Positions 1 to 13,100 of a stretch of 64,000 nucleotides of DNA are shown here, piece by piece. Made by a program: the position numbers and the translations under genes. This DNA comes from Polytrichum commune (lineage: Eukaryota; Streptophyta; Polytrichopsida; Polytrichales; Polytrichaceae). Below the pieces are notes generated by a model, which saw only the letters and a list, made by a program, of their open reading frames with translations, was not told where the DNA came from and ran no database searches. The DNA lies in the NCBI GenBank assembly GCA_950295325.1, contig OX485804.1, forward strand, positions 25,108,001-25,172,000. The letters run 5' to 3'. The stretch's first letter is position 1, and every line of letters begins with the position of its first letter.

Positions 1-3000
1 GTTATTGGTGGGTGGAAGGTCTCTCACATCCACTCTGCAGAGCATAGAGAAGTCGTTCAATCTATCTGTTGAGGACCGAGAAAAACTTCAGAAGTCAAAT
101 TATGACTTGCAGGTAATTAATCTTTATTGTGAGCTGAGAATCAATTACAGAAGTTCCTCTCTCTCTTTGCATTGGGATTGTTTGGATCTTTCATTTAGTC
201 ACCTGTTCTAGTTGGTCATTGTATGGTAGGCAATCCCATCTTGCTCCTATTCTCTCCTCTCTGCTTTCTAACCTTTGCATGTCAGCTGTTCCTTCCAAGT
301 ATTTTCCATCTTGCCACAATTTTTGTGCAATAGTTTCTCAAAGTGCTTTAATTAACTCTACATGATAGTGTTGTCTGTGCAAAGTGGGTGTTTGGTTTTC
401 ATTTGCAAGTGAGAATAGCCGTGTACGGATCTTCCATATTGCCTAGGGTAAACTACATATAGAAATATTCTGGGACATACATCTTTAAAGCTGTGAATCT
501 GCAGGTTTGGTGTGTGCTTTTGAATGATAAAGTTTCTTTCCGAATGCACTGGCCATCCTGTCCTGACCTGCGAATCAATGGTACCATGCATTCTATATCT
601 CATTCTATTATAAAAGACAGTGTTTTGGTTTTTTTCTTTTAAGAATTGACATGTCCATTGTTCTGTTCTGGAGTATGGATAGTTCTGGTTCCTCTGAATT
701 TTCAGTATGTTGTATTGGAATTGAAGAATAGAACCAGCACTGTAAATCTATTTGCATCATTTAAGGGCAGATGATGGATGAAAATGAATAGTGGCTGCAA
801 ACTTTTATTTATGATGGAGAGTATTTTAACTTTACTGGAAGTTTTGTAATTGGAATGCTGACATGTCTTTTGAAGCATGATCAATATACCAAAGGTTTAG
901 ATTTCTGTAGCTGTTAGGGTTTATTTGAACTGGTGGCTGGAGGTATCGCTGTTCACAAATATCTGATCTATTATAAAATGTGGCGGGCTTTGTTGCCTAC
1001 TTTTGGCAGCGGTGTCTGTGAGGGTTACAAATCGACCAGATCAACAACTATTGGGAGTTAATGGTCGTGATGAAGCGCCTAATGTAAGTCCTGCTCTCCA
1101 CTTCAAGAAACTGATTTGTCTTTCTTCTGTCTTGTTTCAGCAGAAGTAGCAAGTGTTAGATTAATTATGATGTATTTACATATTATTTTGTCCAAGAAAC
1201 CAGGGCAGATCTAGTTTTTCCTGCTTTTTCCTGGACCTTAAAAGAAGTCAAATAGCTGGTCTTTGGTACCGTCTGCAATATTACATGTGTTGATATTTCC
1301 CTCACTTTTAAGTTTGTGCCTTACAGATTGCACTATGCACCAGAGAAGGAGCCAATCGACTGTTAATGAAAGCGTATGATGCTCGTCCATTCTGTATAGG
1401 TGTGCGAGTTATCCGCCGATGCTCCCTGCAGCAGGTAATTTCTTCAAAGACTGTCCTTCTGTTAGCTTGAAGTGCAGCAGTACACACTACAATATTGCTT
1501 TCAAAGCAAGCAAGACTTGAACATGCATTTGCAACTGCCCTGTAGAGTGTGATCAATTGCTCATTTCTGTTTGTGGTGTATCCGATTCCTGTTACAACTC
1601 AGCTTCATTATTGGTGTTCGTGCACTAGGAGTTGTTTTTTGCTTGTTCTCATCCAACATTTATGCGCCGTTTTATTTGGTGAACACGGATTGTGTCTGGT
1701 AACCAGCGTGAATTGGATGGATAATTTTCTACATTCACAGTTCATCATCCACCTATTCATGGCTGGTGACTCAACATAATTTGCATGCTGGCCAGCTTGT
1801 GGTATGTCAAGAGACATTTAAAGTGGCAACTTTCTCTTTGTATAACTTCATCTATGGCCTTTGTGTTTCAAGGTGATGGCGATGATCCCAAGTGAGAAGG
1901 ATGGGGAGCCATTTGAGGAGGCAATGGCACGAGTCCGGAGATGCATTAATGGTGGAGGTGGTCAAGGACTGGGGGCTGATGATGATGATAATGACAGTGA
2001 TCTGGAAGTAGTAGCTGAGTCAATCAGCGTCAATCTACGGTGTCCGGTGAGGTTTCCACCTTGAACATGTGATGCTGTGCAAATCTAATGCCTGTGATAT
2101 CTTCTCATATCTTTATCTGGTTTCTAAACTGGATCAAAGCTTTGATGTAACATCAGCTTCTCTCTCTTGTGAATTACTACTTAATGCTTACAATGACTTG
2201 ACACAATTTGATTGCTGAAATCTGCTGAACTGTCTCTACGTACCGTTTAAGCTTCTTGTAAATGTGTAAGCAGCACCTTTGTTTCATGATTAATAGTAAA
2301 ACCCTGCTATTTACTAGGTCTTGGGAATGTGCACCTCTTTTTCCCTGCCTTTTGTTCTTAGATATGTATCGGAGTTCTAAATATTGAATGTCACCAATTA
2401 ATTCTTTTATGTGGATAACTTTTCCACTCTAATCAGAATGAAATTGGACATTACAGATGAGTGGGTCACGAATTAAGGTGGCAGGGCGGTTTAAGCCATG
2501 CCTGCATATGGGCTGCTTTGATCTTAACACATATGTTGAGCTTAATCAGCGAGCACGTAAGGTGGGTATGACAAACCAATTGTGCAAAAACTGTGAGCTT
2601 TTTGTTTACATTGCCTAATTTGACATTGACTACATTTGAAATTGATTAGCAGTCCTAGGACATCCATGCAAATGATTAGGTGTAGCAAGACGGGAAATAA
2701 TGCATAGTGCATGAAACTTTCTCATTCCTCTCAAGTTCAATGGTTTCTGGGGAAGCTGAACCCAAGGGTAACATGGCTTGTACCTATTGTTTCCTCTGTA
2801 TCTAATCCTTGTGGTTGTTTGTGATTCTTCAGTGGCAATGTCCAATTTGTCTGAAGAATTATTCAATTGAACACCTAATTATTGACCCTTTCTTCAACCG
2901 GATCACCACTGAAGTAAGTTGTTTCTTTACCTCACTTATAATTGGAGATATTAATCTGAAATTGTAATTTTCCTCTCTGGAGACTTGATTGGGTTTTGGC

Positions 3001-5434
3001 AATTGAGATTAGTTTCTTTTTTACACTTGTGCTGCATTTGTTAACAGATTTTAATTGTCACCGCAATAAAATGGCTAGTATGTTTTTCCTAATTTTCAAT
3101 CTCTTGAATACAGCACTATCATATCTGTAAATCTTCTTCCTGGATAGAGCACTATGACTGCACTGTGTCCTTCCTTCATGCTTTTTGTATGTTGACTGTA
3201 TTTGGTGTTGACTTAGTAGCAAGTTTGATGAGCTTTTGAATTTATTCTAGTTTTTGAGGTTGATTATATGCTGTTTCTGCATGTGTAAGATTTAACTAAC
3301 GATCTGATTCCTGTAGCGAATTTTATAGCCATTCATATTTGGACACGTTTTACTATATTGACCAGAGGGGATGCTTGTAGGTGAAGAACTTGGATGAAGA
3401 TATTACTGAAGTAGAGTTGAAAGCGGATGGGTCATGGCGCCCAAAAATGGAAGGAAATTCCAGGTTTCGAGAACCTTGGCGACCATCTCCAGCCGCTGTG
3501 TTCAGGAATAGTTTTCCTGACCCTAAACCGGTACCAATTCCGGTACCCAACATCGTGAAATTGGAAGAGGGGCTTTCTCATGATCCAGTTTCTTTGCGGC
3601 TTGGCATTAAACGGACACCTGAAGGTGTTTGGACTGTAAATGGCACAAAGCGTATGAATGGTGGTCCTAGCCAACAGAAGCCAACCTTTTTACCTAGAAT
3701 TTCAAGAAGTAGCAGTGCAACTGACAGCAATTTAGGTGTTGATGAGGATGAGCATAGTGTCAATCAAGATTCAAGTGAGAATAATGTTATTTCTATGAAG
3801 GAGAACGATGAAGTGGGGTTCTCATCTATACCTGCACTTGCTCCTGAAGGGTCATGGCAAAACAATGGTGATCCTCTACAAGGAGCTAATAATTTCATAC
3901 TTCTTAGTGATACCGACGATGAAGGCGGTGATGAGGCTATGCTTGGGTCGTCTGGTGCTTCTGTATATGCCGAGTCTGACTTTGTTGCAAATGGTAGATT
4001 GCGTTCGTTGGACCCAAGCCTACTCAATGATATGAATGGTGATTCATCAGGGCTTGCACTTGGTCTAGATAGTGCAGATGTTACTATTGCCAGCAGCTCA
4101 CAATCTCTTCCCTTCAGTCCCCTTGTGAATAATACTAGAGTCAGCATGGGCATCCCAGATGAGGGAACGAGTAGTTATAGTGGGTTAGGCTTGCAGATGG
4201 ACAGTAACACTTTCTGGGCAGTACCTGCTGACAATGTCGGGAAAGAGCCGTATATGTACTTCCCACCTCAAGCAGAGGCAGGGTTTCCTCATCATCATCC
4301 CCCTGTTCGGCCAACACCTGTTCAAGCATTAGGAGGTCGAAGGCTTATCTCAGTTATGGATAGTACCATTATCAGTAATGGAGAATGGGCTAATGGTCGG
4401 CCTTATTCCTCAATGCCTTACACAGCTGCAGATGTTGGTAATTTGGATAGTGGCAGAGCTGCATCCCCTCTACGAGACTTCCTGCCAGCGCAACCTGCAC
4501 GAGATCAGGTTTTTTCAGCAGTTTTCACCAAAATATTTAAATCTATGCTTGAAGTTTAATTTTATTTATTTATTTATTAAATAATAAATTAAATAATAAA
4601 TATTTTCGGAGTCTCGATTGAGTCAAAGTTTTGGAAGGCAACGCTGTGCCTGGAACTCGTTAACTGTATTTCAAGTTGCTAAATAATATGTAGAAATGTT
4701 AGCTCTTTTAAAAATGATCAGTCAGCAGCATTGTGGTTTCAAAGTTTATGTGAACCTTTTTGTTCTCTTTTCTGAAGTTTGATCACCTCATGTGTTTGAA
4801 AATATGTGAATTCTCTACGGAGCCAGTTTTAATAGATATATTTTTTCAGGAACCGTTGAGTGTGAGGGAGCCCCTATTGCCAGAAACAGAGATGGATAAC
4901 GCTTGGTTTTCTTTAAGTCTTGGCGGAGGTGACGGTTTGGTTGAACCGGCTCCAGCACCGAGTTTGCCAACTACTTCACAGGAGCTGCGACCCCCAACCT
5001 TTCAAGTTAGGAGTCGTGATTTCGAGTCTCATGGCCGAGGTATGTCTTGAAACTGTAGCACGACTGTTCTCTGTATCCAATTGATAATTTAACACCATGA
5101 CTGTGGCAGTCTTAGTTGTCCCTTTTTTTCCTGGAGTCTTAGATGTCCTTGGTGATCTTTGCTCTTATTATCCTTGAATCACCTTCCTACAGTCACTTCA
5201 AATCTAGCAATGCCCTTTGTACTGACAAACCCATCTGTGTTTGTTGGCATGTTAGCATCTACCATACCAGGTACTAATGGATCAAACCATCGGCCAACTG
5301 ACTCACGGCTTGTAGGACGCAGTCACTTCACTGCAGATGGCCTTCTTTTTCCAGTGAGGCCACGCAGTAGCCCACAAATACGGCGTCCTCCTCGTGTGCA
5401 AATTCAGGCGGAAGACTCGGATTCGGACACATAG
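1..5434 (+). CDS. SIZ1: SIZ1/PIAS-type SUMO E3 ligase, 3' part (5' end outside window)
   Basis: Nuclear E3 ligase that transfers SUMO from the E2 (SCE1/UBC9) to substrates; plant SIZ1 acts in phosphate, heat, cold and ABA responses. I read ten exons with consistent phases: 1-112, 505-580, 1010-1083, 1327-1434, 1873-2046, 2457-2561, 2833-2913, 3381-4508, 4850-5039 and 5193-5434 (stop TAG), about 763 codons. The first five exons encode the PINIT domain, with motifs such as QLLGVNGRD and [11 protein letters not shown]. Exons 5-7 encode the SP-RING, with [26 protein letters not shown] and [10 protein letters not shown] supplying the zinc ligands. Exon 8 carries a SUMO-interacting motif, [10 protein letters not shown], near 3895-3924, as in Arabidopsis SIZ1. 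The protein ends in an acidic DSDSDT. The SAP and PHD domains of the family are missing only because the window starts mid-gene. The identification is firm; exact exon ends are inferred from GT-AG sites. Confidence 0.95.
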
Positions 5435-6100
5435 AATTTTTTTATATTTGCTCATAGGGTGTAATCGCTGACCAGACAACTGCTGTCTCATTCACAAAGT
5501 TCAGCATTTCATTGGATATGAGAATTATATCTGGCAATCAGATGTTGAGTTCTCTTGCATGCCATCAAGTGCATTGGGCTTCTTATATGAGGTAGTTGGC
5601 TTCTCTAATTGAGATCTCAGTCTTTGTTTCCCTGGTTTTTTGTGTAGTTATTATGTCAAGTTTTTATATTTCTTGGAAATGCTGTGCATGGCTCGAGGTG
5701 GTGAATAAAACCCTTATTCCAAAAAAGTGCATTGGAACTTGTAGTAGATTTCTTTGTGTTGACCAAACATTATTCAAAGAACTTTACACCTGCCTTTGGT
5801 AGAAGTACTGAGATCCACACCAGCTTTTATTCTGTTCTGATTGGCATTATGCATGCGATGTCTTGCAGAGAAGGCAGGCAGCTGATCAACATTGTTGCAA
5901 GTCTGGATTGGCGCTCTGTCCCTTGGCTGGTACGTCTCTGGGACTTTTCTGTAATTCCTCTGGTGTATTTTACTGGTATCTAACCAAGATGTATCTATTT
6001 TTGGTAGTGGATGCACGAGGTGCCAGGAATACATGTGACAGATGTATTTAGTATTCAACAAGTTTGATATACACTAGGGAAGGAACCCTTTCTGGGGTGT
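5435..6100 (+). other. SIZ1 3' UTR and downstream flank
   Basis: This is non-coding DNA directly after the SIZ1 stop. An AATAAA polyadenylation signal lies at 5704-5709, about 270 bp after the stop, and is the best candidate for the transcript end. Short open frames here show no family resemblance. Confidence 0.5.
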
Positions 6101-8869
6101 GATAGGATCAGGAATGGGACAGACTGTGACTATAGTTATAGATGAAATGTTTGAAATATTTAGCTCTTCCGAACTCAAATTGAAAATAGTGTCAATCGCA
6201 GCTTAGAACTTTGACCTGCAAGTAAATAGGTGACTTGAGTTTCACCTTATCGATAATGCAACCTTTGGTCTCACCTTGATTAGTTTTTTGCGACATGCTG
6301 TGGCTGCAGAGGTGATGGGGCACAATTGGAAGGCATTTAACACTTGTGATGCTCTTTACTCCGAGCAAGAGTATTCACCTGCAGTTACACGATTGAGAAT
6401 AATTTTAAAGACGGTACCTTACGTGATCAAGTGAGGACTGATTACTCTGCAGTCTTACCGCTCCTATCACTTCATGTATATTGAACCTATTGAACATGTG
6501 CAATCTCATTGATGTATATTATACAGTTCCAAATTGAAATCAGGTTCACGCAGGTATTTTTCATTGTGTCCTATGTGTGTGGCTTCGTGTTGTTTTTCAC
6601 TGTGATGTGTTCTTCACAAAATATGTGTGCAGGAGTTGACGAAATCTTGAATATGTTGAGATTGGTTATGATCCAAATTGAATTGGTCTGAAATGTGGTC
6701 ATTGAAAGCCTAAATATGGTAGGCTCAACAATGCTTCCATTACTACATGCACTGGTGTAGGCTCATTCTTTTTTAACCCTGAATAGTGATTTCTATTATT
6801 TTTTGTAAGATGTATTCTTGAGGTCGTGGTGAACATTGGAAAATCTTAATAGCTTCAACCCTCCAGACCACATTGCTGTTGATGGGGATTGGGGCAGAAC
6901 ACCTTCCGAGTCAGTTGTAGCTGCAACAGGGAGTCAACTAAAACATAATAAGGTATGTGACCCTATTGTGACCAGTTCCAACTCTAGAGACAATTTTGCC
7001 CTTGGGATCGGATCAGGCAGTCTCAACCTGTTAGCAATTGCAAATCACAAAGGCTGTCAGCTCAATTTTTAGAACTGGAGATGAGATGCAAAAGTCAACA
7101 GAGGTCAAAGTGAAGATTCTCTCTCTTTTTAAGTGACCACATATGCCCTCCCCATTGTATGAAGTATTGAACCTAGGATGGTTAATATATACTGAGCACA
7201 AAGTCCAAGTTCAATGTAACAAGTGGCTTTTTGGTGTCTGTTATATTCCACTCAAAGACAGGTGTTTGATAAAGAAGAAGCCCACACACAATAACCAGAA
7301 GAAGAGTACCCTTTGTAAATTGTGCTCTTTGTCATATCTGAAGTCCACTTGTAGGAACTTTGGAGGCTGTGTGTTCAAATGTGGTGGGGCGGAATTTGAT
7401 AGTGATGGCTTGTTCGAAAGATCTTTTCATTTGCTTCATTTGATATTTAAAAAAAAGAAAACATGCTTTTGAAGCTTACTAAATATCCAACCTCCAGACA
7501 AAGTCACTTAATTTGACTAACTGAATTCACATGAGCATGAAAACTGTACTGAAGGATTAACTCCAATCCAAGATTTATATAGGGCCATTGAGTTGACTAA
7601 TGTACTGAAATCCTTGCTACAGTTACCATGTGTTCATGGAGTTTCTCTTTGAGTGCACCTTTTGCAAACCAGGCACCATCCACGTAATTACACCACACAT
7701 CTGCTTTATTGTGGTATGAGAGTGAGTGTTTCATGGAATGCTACAAATATATCATTTAGATATATTGTTTGTGACAATAGAATAGTTACACTTTAGAGCT
7801 GATTCTTGCAACCACCTCAATTGAACACATGTTATGCAAGTTCATGTCTCACATTCATTGTGGAAAATGTTCTATGAATCCATAAAGGCCTCAAATGAGG
7901 AACCCAAGCACTACTTTGCATTGTACATGTGAGTACAACTTCATTCACTGAGAGTGAGAGGTAATGTCCATAACATAGTGATCCTAGTATGAGCCACCAC
8001 TTTGTTTGAGTAAGTAACCCGTGGTTATTATGAAGTGCATGTCTTACAGATTTATGTTTGTGGGTTCACATGAAAAGACGAATGAAGAAAGTCTTCAATT
8101 AACAAATTTGGGGGTTGAAACTATGAAGAGGGGATTTTGGTGTGAGGATAGTTCTGAACTCTAATGCTTGAGATTTGGTAGTCTTCCCACATTAGGGAGT
8201 ATCGATGTTCATAACACCTTGTCAGGTCTAGAAATAATACTGTATTGGCCCATAAATTTCACCACCCCATTTCATACAAGACTTGAATCTCAAAATTTCA
8301 GTTGGAATTGCATTTGCTCACCTCTTCATAATTATTACATGTTAAACTTAAGTTGGAACTTGCATATCAGGGAAAAAATGGCCATTTAAGGTTGACGCAC
8401 CTTAGGTTACACACCAATATAGTTTGTCATTATTCACATGCACTTGCAATTAGAGAGATTTATAGTTTCTTACATGTTTTGAAATCCAGCTCTTTGGAAA
8501 GATGAGGTCATCAGAATTAGGTCAGGAGGAAAGAGAAATTGTTTGTGATAAACTGATAAAGACCACATCTGGACATCCCCATAACACCATAAAGCTTCAT
8601 AAGAGTTTTATGTGAGACTGGGAGTCAAATTCATTTTGATGCAACTTAGCATCAAAAGTCAGGTAGAAGAATATTGTTCAATCTTACGCCCTAATTGAGA
8701 ATGTTTGAAGGCTTTACATCTTGAGATGGCCTCCTATGTGCATAGGGGTTTGCCACTTGACTATTCTTGGCATTCATCCTTAGAAATGTGGACTCCCAAT
8801 TCTTGGAGATTTGTCTGGTATCTAGTCCAACATAGTCAGAATAAAAGTAATGCATTAAGGTAAGTGGAG
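6101..8869. other. Spacer with no recognisable gene
   Basis: AT-rich intergenic DNA. A short open frame at 6836-6955 ends at a plausible GT donor (AAG|GTATGT) but resembles no family I know and has no clear partner exon, so I do not call it a gene. No rRNA or tRNA is visible. Confidence 0.4.
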
Positions 8870-9210
8870 CTTATTTCAGTGAACTATCTTGATCAAAACA
8901 CCTTCATTTGAGTGGTGTGGGGCTAGGTGTGAACGAAGAATGGACACCAAAATGGAATGCGTTTAAATGAGATTGGCTTACGTATTCAAAACATTGTCAA
9001 CTACTCTAAGTTCAAAATTCAACAAAATTGGTTGTTGGACGGGTGGCAGGGGGATCTATGTGATGATTCAAGAAGAACCTTCTCTCTGACAATCAATAAG
9101 ATAATTCATTTGGGCTCTGAAAAAATGTGAGGAAAATAGCTATGATCTCAATTTGGTTTTACTAATCATCTTGTGCTAGTTGCGTGCTTAATATCTTAGG
9201 AGATGTGAGT
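8870..9210 (+). repeat. Dispersed ~330-bp repeat, copy 1
   Basis: This segment shares a collinear set of motifs with 10537-10850 and 63465-63805. They include a GAGTGGTGTG(T)GG block, a GTGTTCAAAA/CTAGGTTCAA block, a TGATTTGGATTTG/TGATCTCAATTTG block and a terminal TTGCGTG...ATCTTAGGAGATG block. The copies are well diverged. The family is not identified and shows no coding capacity. Confidence 0.55.
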
Positions 9211-10186
9211 GAGGAGCTAAAAATGTCCATATTAAGCCCGCTTGGCTTTGCCTTAGGTGATCTTGAATTGTGAAGAGGTGGGATGTGAGTGAGAGACGAC
9301 CCTTCGGTTTCAAATGTTGTATGACATTTTGTACTCCCAAAGCCATTCCAACAATGTTAATGGTGCTTGACCTTCATCACCCCAAGGAATCACTCTGCCT
9401 CCAAAATTCTGTACGTGACACCAAAGCACAACATGCTGATTTTGGCAATGAAGGTAGATGGAAACCGTATGCTAGATTTTATGAATAATTTGTGAATAAA
9501 TTTGCGAGAAGCTCATGAGTTTGAATGTTCTGACAAAACAAAATCTGATGAAACCAATGATCATCATATTGGACACAGGAAGTGATACATCATCATTAAA
9601 GATTGAGTGCAATTGTGTAAGGCGCATCAATTCAAGGTGTTTTTGCTGTAGAGTCACCACTCCACATCATTGGCATAGGTTCGTTTTTCTTGATCTGTTG
9701 CTTGATACAACAAATTGCAACTAAAATCATTATGATCATGACCGAGCATAAATATTCATAACATTGCTAAGGTTTAGAGGGCAGGCATGAATTAGGGATT
9801 CATTTGACATGACTATTAAGCTTGAAATCCCCTTGTAGGGTTCAAGACAAAGAAATAGTATAAGACCTGAAAGCTTGAGAGCAATCTGACGCCGTATCCG
9901 AGCAAAACCCTTTTCCCAGAGGTTCTTAGCGTGAATCATTGACCTGCATTTCCAAAGCTGAGCCTTACCACAGTGAGGAATGGCCCATTATTCCTCAGGC
10001 TAGGGTCCCTCCCACGGGGCCTCGACAATATTATGTTATTACACCTACATGTGACATTCTTGTAGTTGCTCAACAACTAGACGGGGTTATTTGAGCCAAA
10101 TAAAGTTGTGCATATCACATGCCTCCTTGGAAAGCTGCGGGATTTTTGACCACAGAACACGTGCCCATTAAACATTTCCTTGTGCA
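9211..10186. other. Spacer upstream of the coiled-coil gene
   Basis: No gene is visible. The stretch just before the ATG at 10187 would hold the promoter and 5' UTR of the coiled-coil gene, but I see no convincing TATA box. Confidence 0.35.
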
Positions 10187-13100
10187 ATGGAAGATGAGGC
10201 AGAAATAGAATTGAACACCTGCCCCACCAAGGCCAGGCAGCGTCTCTTGCGTTTAAATCAAGATGAGGATGCGAGGAAGCTAGGGACGGTGAGTGCTCAG
10301 GAGACCAAAAAAACATCCAAAGTACTAAGGAAACGAAAGCCTCCTGCATCTCAGCTTCAAGCCGTGCCGCACTCCCAAAAGGTTCCTGAAAACACAATGG
10401 ACTCCACCAACTCCCAACCATTAGTGCAGGAGGTTGAATTAGGTGCGATGGATTCAGGCCCAGTTATTGTCACCACTGTTGTGCCCCCCGTTTCAGAAGT
10501 GAAAGAGCATCTCCAATACCATATAAGGTAAGCGGGCTTAATTCGGTTGCTCATCTTAAACGGACACATACGTTTAAGTGGTGTGTGGTTTGGTGTGGAC
10601 ATGTGTCAAATGAAGATTGGACTATGTGTTCAGATTTTGTAGATTATCCTAGATTCAATAGTCAATGTAATTTGGGAGATCTATACGATCGATTAAGAGG
10701 AGAGAGAACTTTAGTTTAAAAGTGAACAAGATGTATATTTGTGAGCACCTTAAAATATGAAGAAAGTGACGGCGGTTTTGATTTGGATTCGCTTATCATG
10801 TCGAATTAATTGCGTGTTTATAATCTTGTGAGAAGATGTTAGATACTATATAGATATTTGGCCATTGAGTGGACCCAAGAGAGTGGTGGGTGGCTGTGAG
10901 TGTCGGATTGAGCCAATGGCCATTACCTAACGGTATTTTCATCAGCAAGAGATTATGCACATCACTGTAGACCTTTAAGAACAAACCGCTGGACCCCATG
11001 ACATATTCTGAATGAACTGGATGTGTTTGAACGTGTGGCTCACCCTGAAATACTCCGGGTCGAGGGCATAATTGCTTCCCAGTAGAAATCGCATACCTAT
11101 TTATTGCATAAAGTCGAGGAATAGTGAAAATTCTATTCCCCGAACTAAGTAAACTAAAATACAAAGAGCATTTACTAACCATTTAAGACTCGCCCGCCTG
11201 CCTGCCTGCCTGCCTGCCTTAAGTCACACGGCCGAAGGCAAATTCCGGCATGGGAGCATCCTGAGACCTCAATTTGGGAAAGACAACGACCGCATCATCA
11301 ACGAATACCAACAGCAAGAGGAGAACCAGAAAGTGATCTCCTCATACAGGGAGCATTTCTACCGCAAGCAAGGGGACCGCTTGTTGCAGCATGCGCGAGG
11401 GGAGCATGCGAGCGGCCAACAAGGAGCCGACGTCTTCAACGTCTTCCAAAACAACAACCAAGACTTCCGCAACAAACACCTCGCGCAATTGAAGCAGGTG
11501 GGCAACCCTGCCTTGCCTTGCCGTGCCGTGCCGGGGGCGGAGCCTTGTGCGATTGCTATAAAGAAAAGAATTCAATTCTTACAATGTATTGCATAACATT
11601 ATTCAGATCCATAACAATATTCTGTGGGACTGACAATATTCCACGGAATCTGTCCGAAAATTCTCCCATTCCGTCTGAATGTGGGGAATATCCGGGAATG
11701 TTCTATGGATTACTGTCATTATGGATCTGAATAATGTTATGTGAAGGTAGACGTGTCTTCTATGGTTTCTTTTTGGGCTCAGCCGACCACTTCTCCTAGG
11801 ATAGTCAATGGGCGATTACTGTAGAGGGATCTCTGTTAATTATGTTTTTCCTCATGTTTTGCCACATGTCCATCCTACATTGGTTGAGATTTCTAGAATT
11901 CCACGTGGAAATCACATTTTGGCACTACGGTAATGCGATCTGTTATTACTACATCCAAATCAAGGTTGCAACCATTTTTCTCAAATGTTTTTCGAGTTCA
12001 TATGCATATTTATTGTCAAAGCGAAGGTGCTAGTTATCTTGGTTGATCATATAGGTCTCGTCGATTACGGTGACTATCAATCTAGCCTATAATTTACAAT
12101 TTTTGAGCACGTAGTCTAACCTCTTGTAGACATGTATATTTTAGAGCCTGCTCTTAGATCTATATCTTATCACACATCACTCAAACATAGGTGGACATCT
12201 GATGAAGACAAGTACACATTTATGGGACCTGCTTCTTTTATTCCACCTATAATGGGTTCAATACCTCTATGAAGGATCATCGGGTCTTCAACCAACCTTT
12301 GGACATGTATATGTACTAATGTCATGCTAGAAAATGGTCTAATGTATTCATACTAAGCTTTACAATTTAATGTGATAAATGCCTCCACTACATATTAAAA
12401 TATAAATCATGGATTAAATAAGATTTTACTACATATAAAATTCACTTTCACTTTCCAATGAGAAAGTGTTGAATGTTTTTCATCCATAGCATGTAGCTCA
12501 ATGAATGTATCAAGTAAACATGGACAAGAGCACAATAAGATTAGCCACAATATGGAGAGCAAAACTCAAGGAAGCCCATGAGGGCTCTCAAAGCCTCTAG
12601 TTTGTAAAAACCTAGAGCCCAAATGCAAACCATGACAAGGATGGACAAGGTAGACATTAAGGACTATGACCATATGACAATAATGGATAAAATTGTGAAT
12701 CGGATGAAACTAACACATTTATTGTCAATTTTTTCTCTAAACCTTAAGGCCCCCTTTTGTACATTTGTTTACTTCAAATAATTTGATAACCTTTCTAGAT
12801 GTACACACTAGAGAAAACTAACTCTTCTCCCTTATGTATACCATGTACGCTAATGCCTCAAATAATACCCCTTCTTAAGCTCAAGTTAGTTCGTACATGG
12901 TACGAAGAGTCCACCCCTTGGGGGGCTAAGACACTCACCTCTTCTCTTTGGGTTGGGTCCCCACCAATATTATCAAGGTAAAGGGGTCTAGTAAAACCTA
13001 CACCCGATATATTTGAGGTTAATTTATCCCAAGTGGGTCACAGTGGACTAATTCGGGGTCCCTAATGGTGATTTTGGGATCAAATTGTCTTAAAAAAGAA

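Noticed and set aside
3764-4153. Minus-strand frame of 129 residues
   Set aside because: It is the antisense shadow of SIZ1 exon 8.
6836-7072. Possible extra 3' exon of SIZ1 or a small gene
   Set aside because: SIZ1 already ends in a normal acidic tail at 5434; no family motif or convincing splice partner was found.
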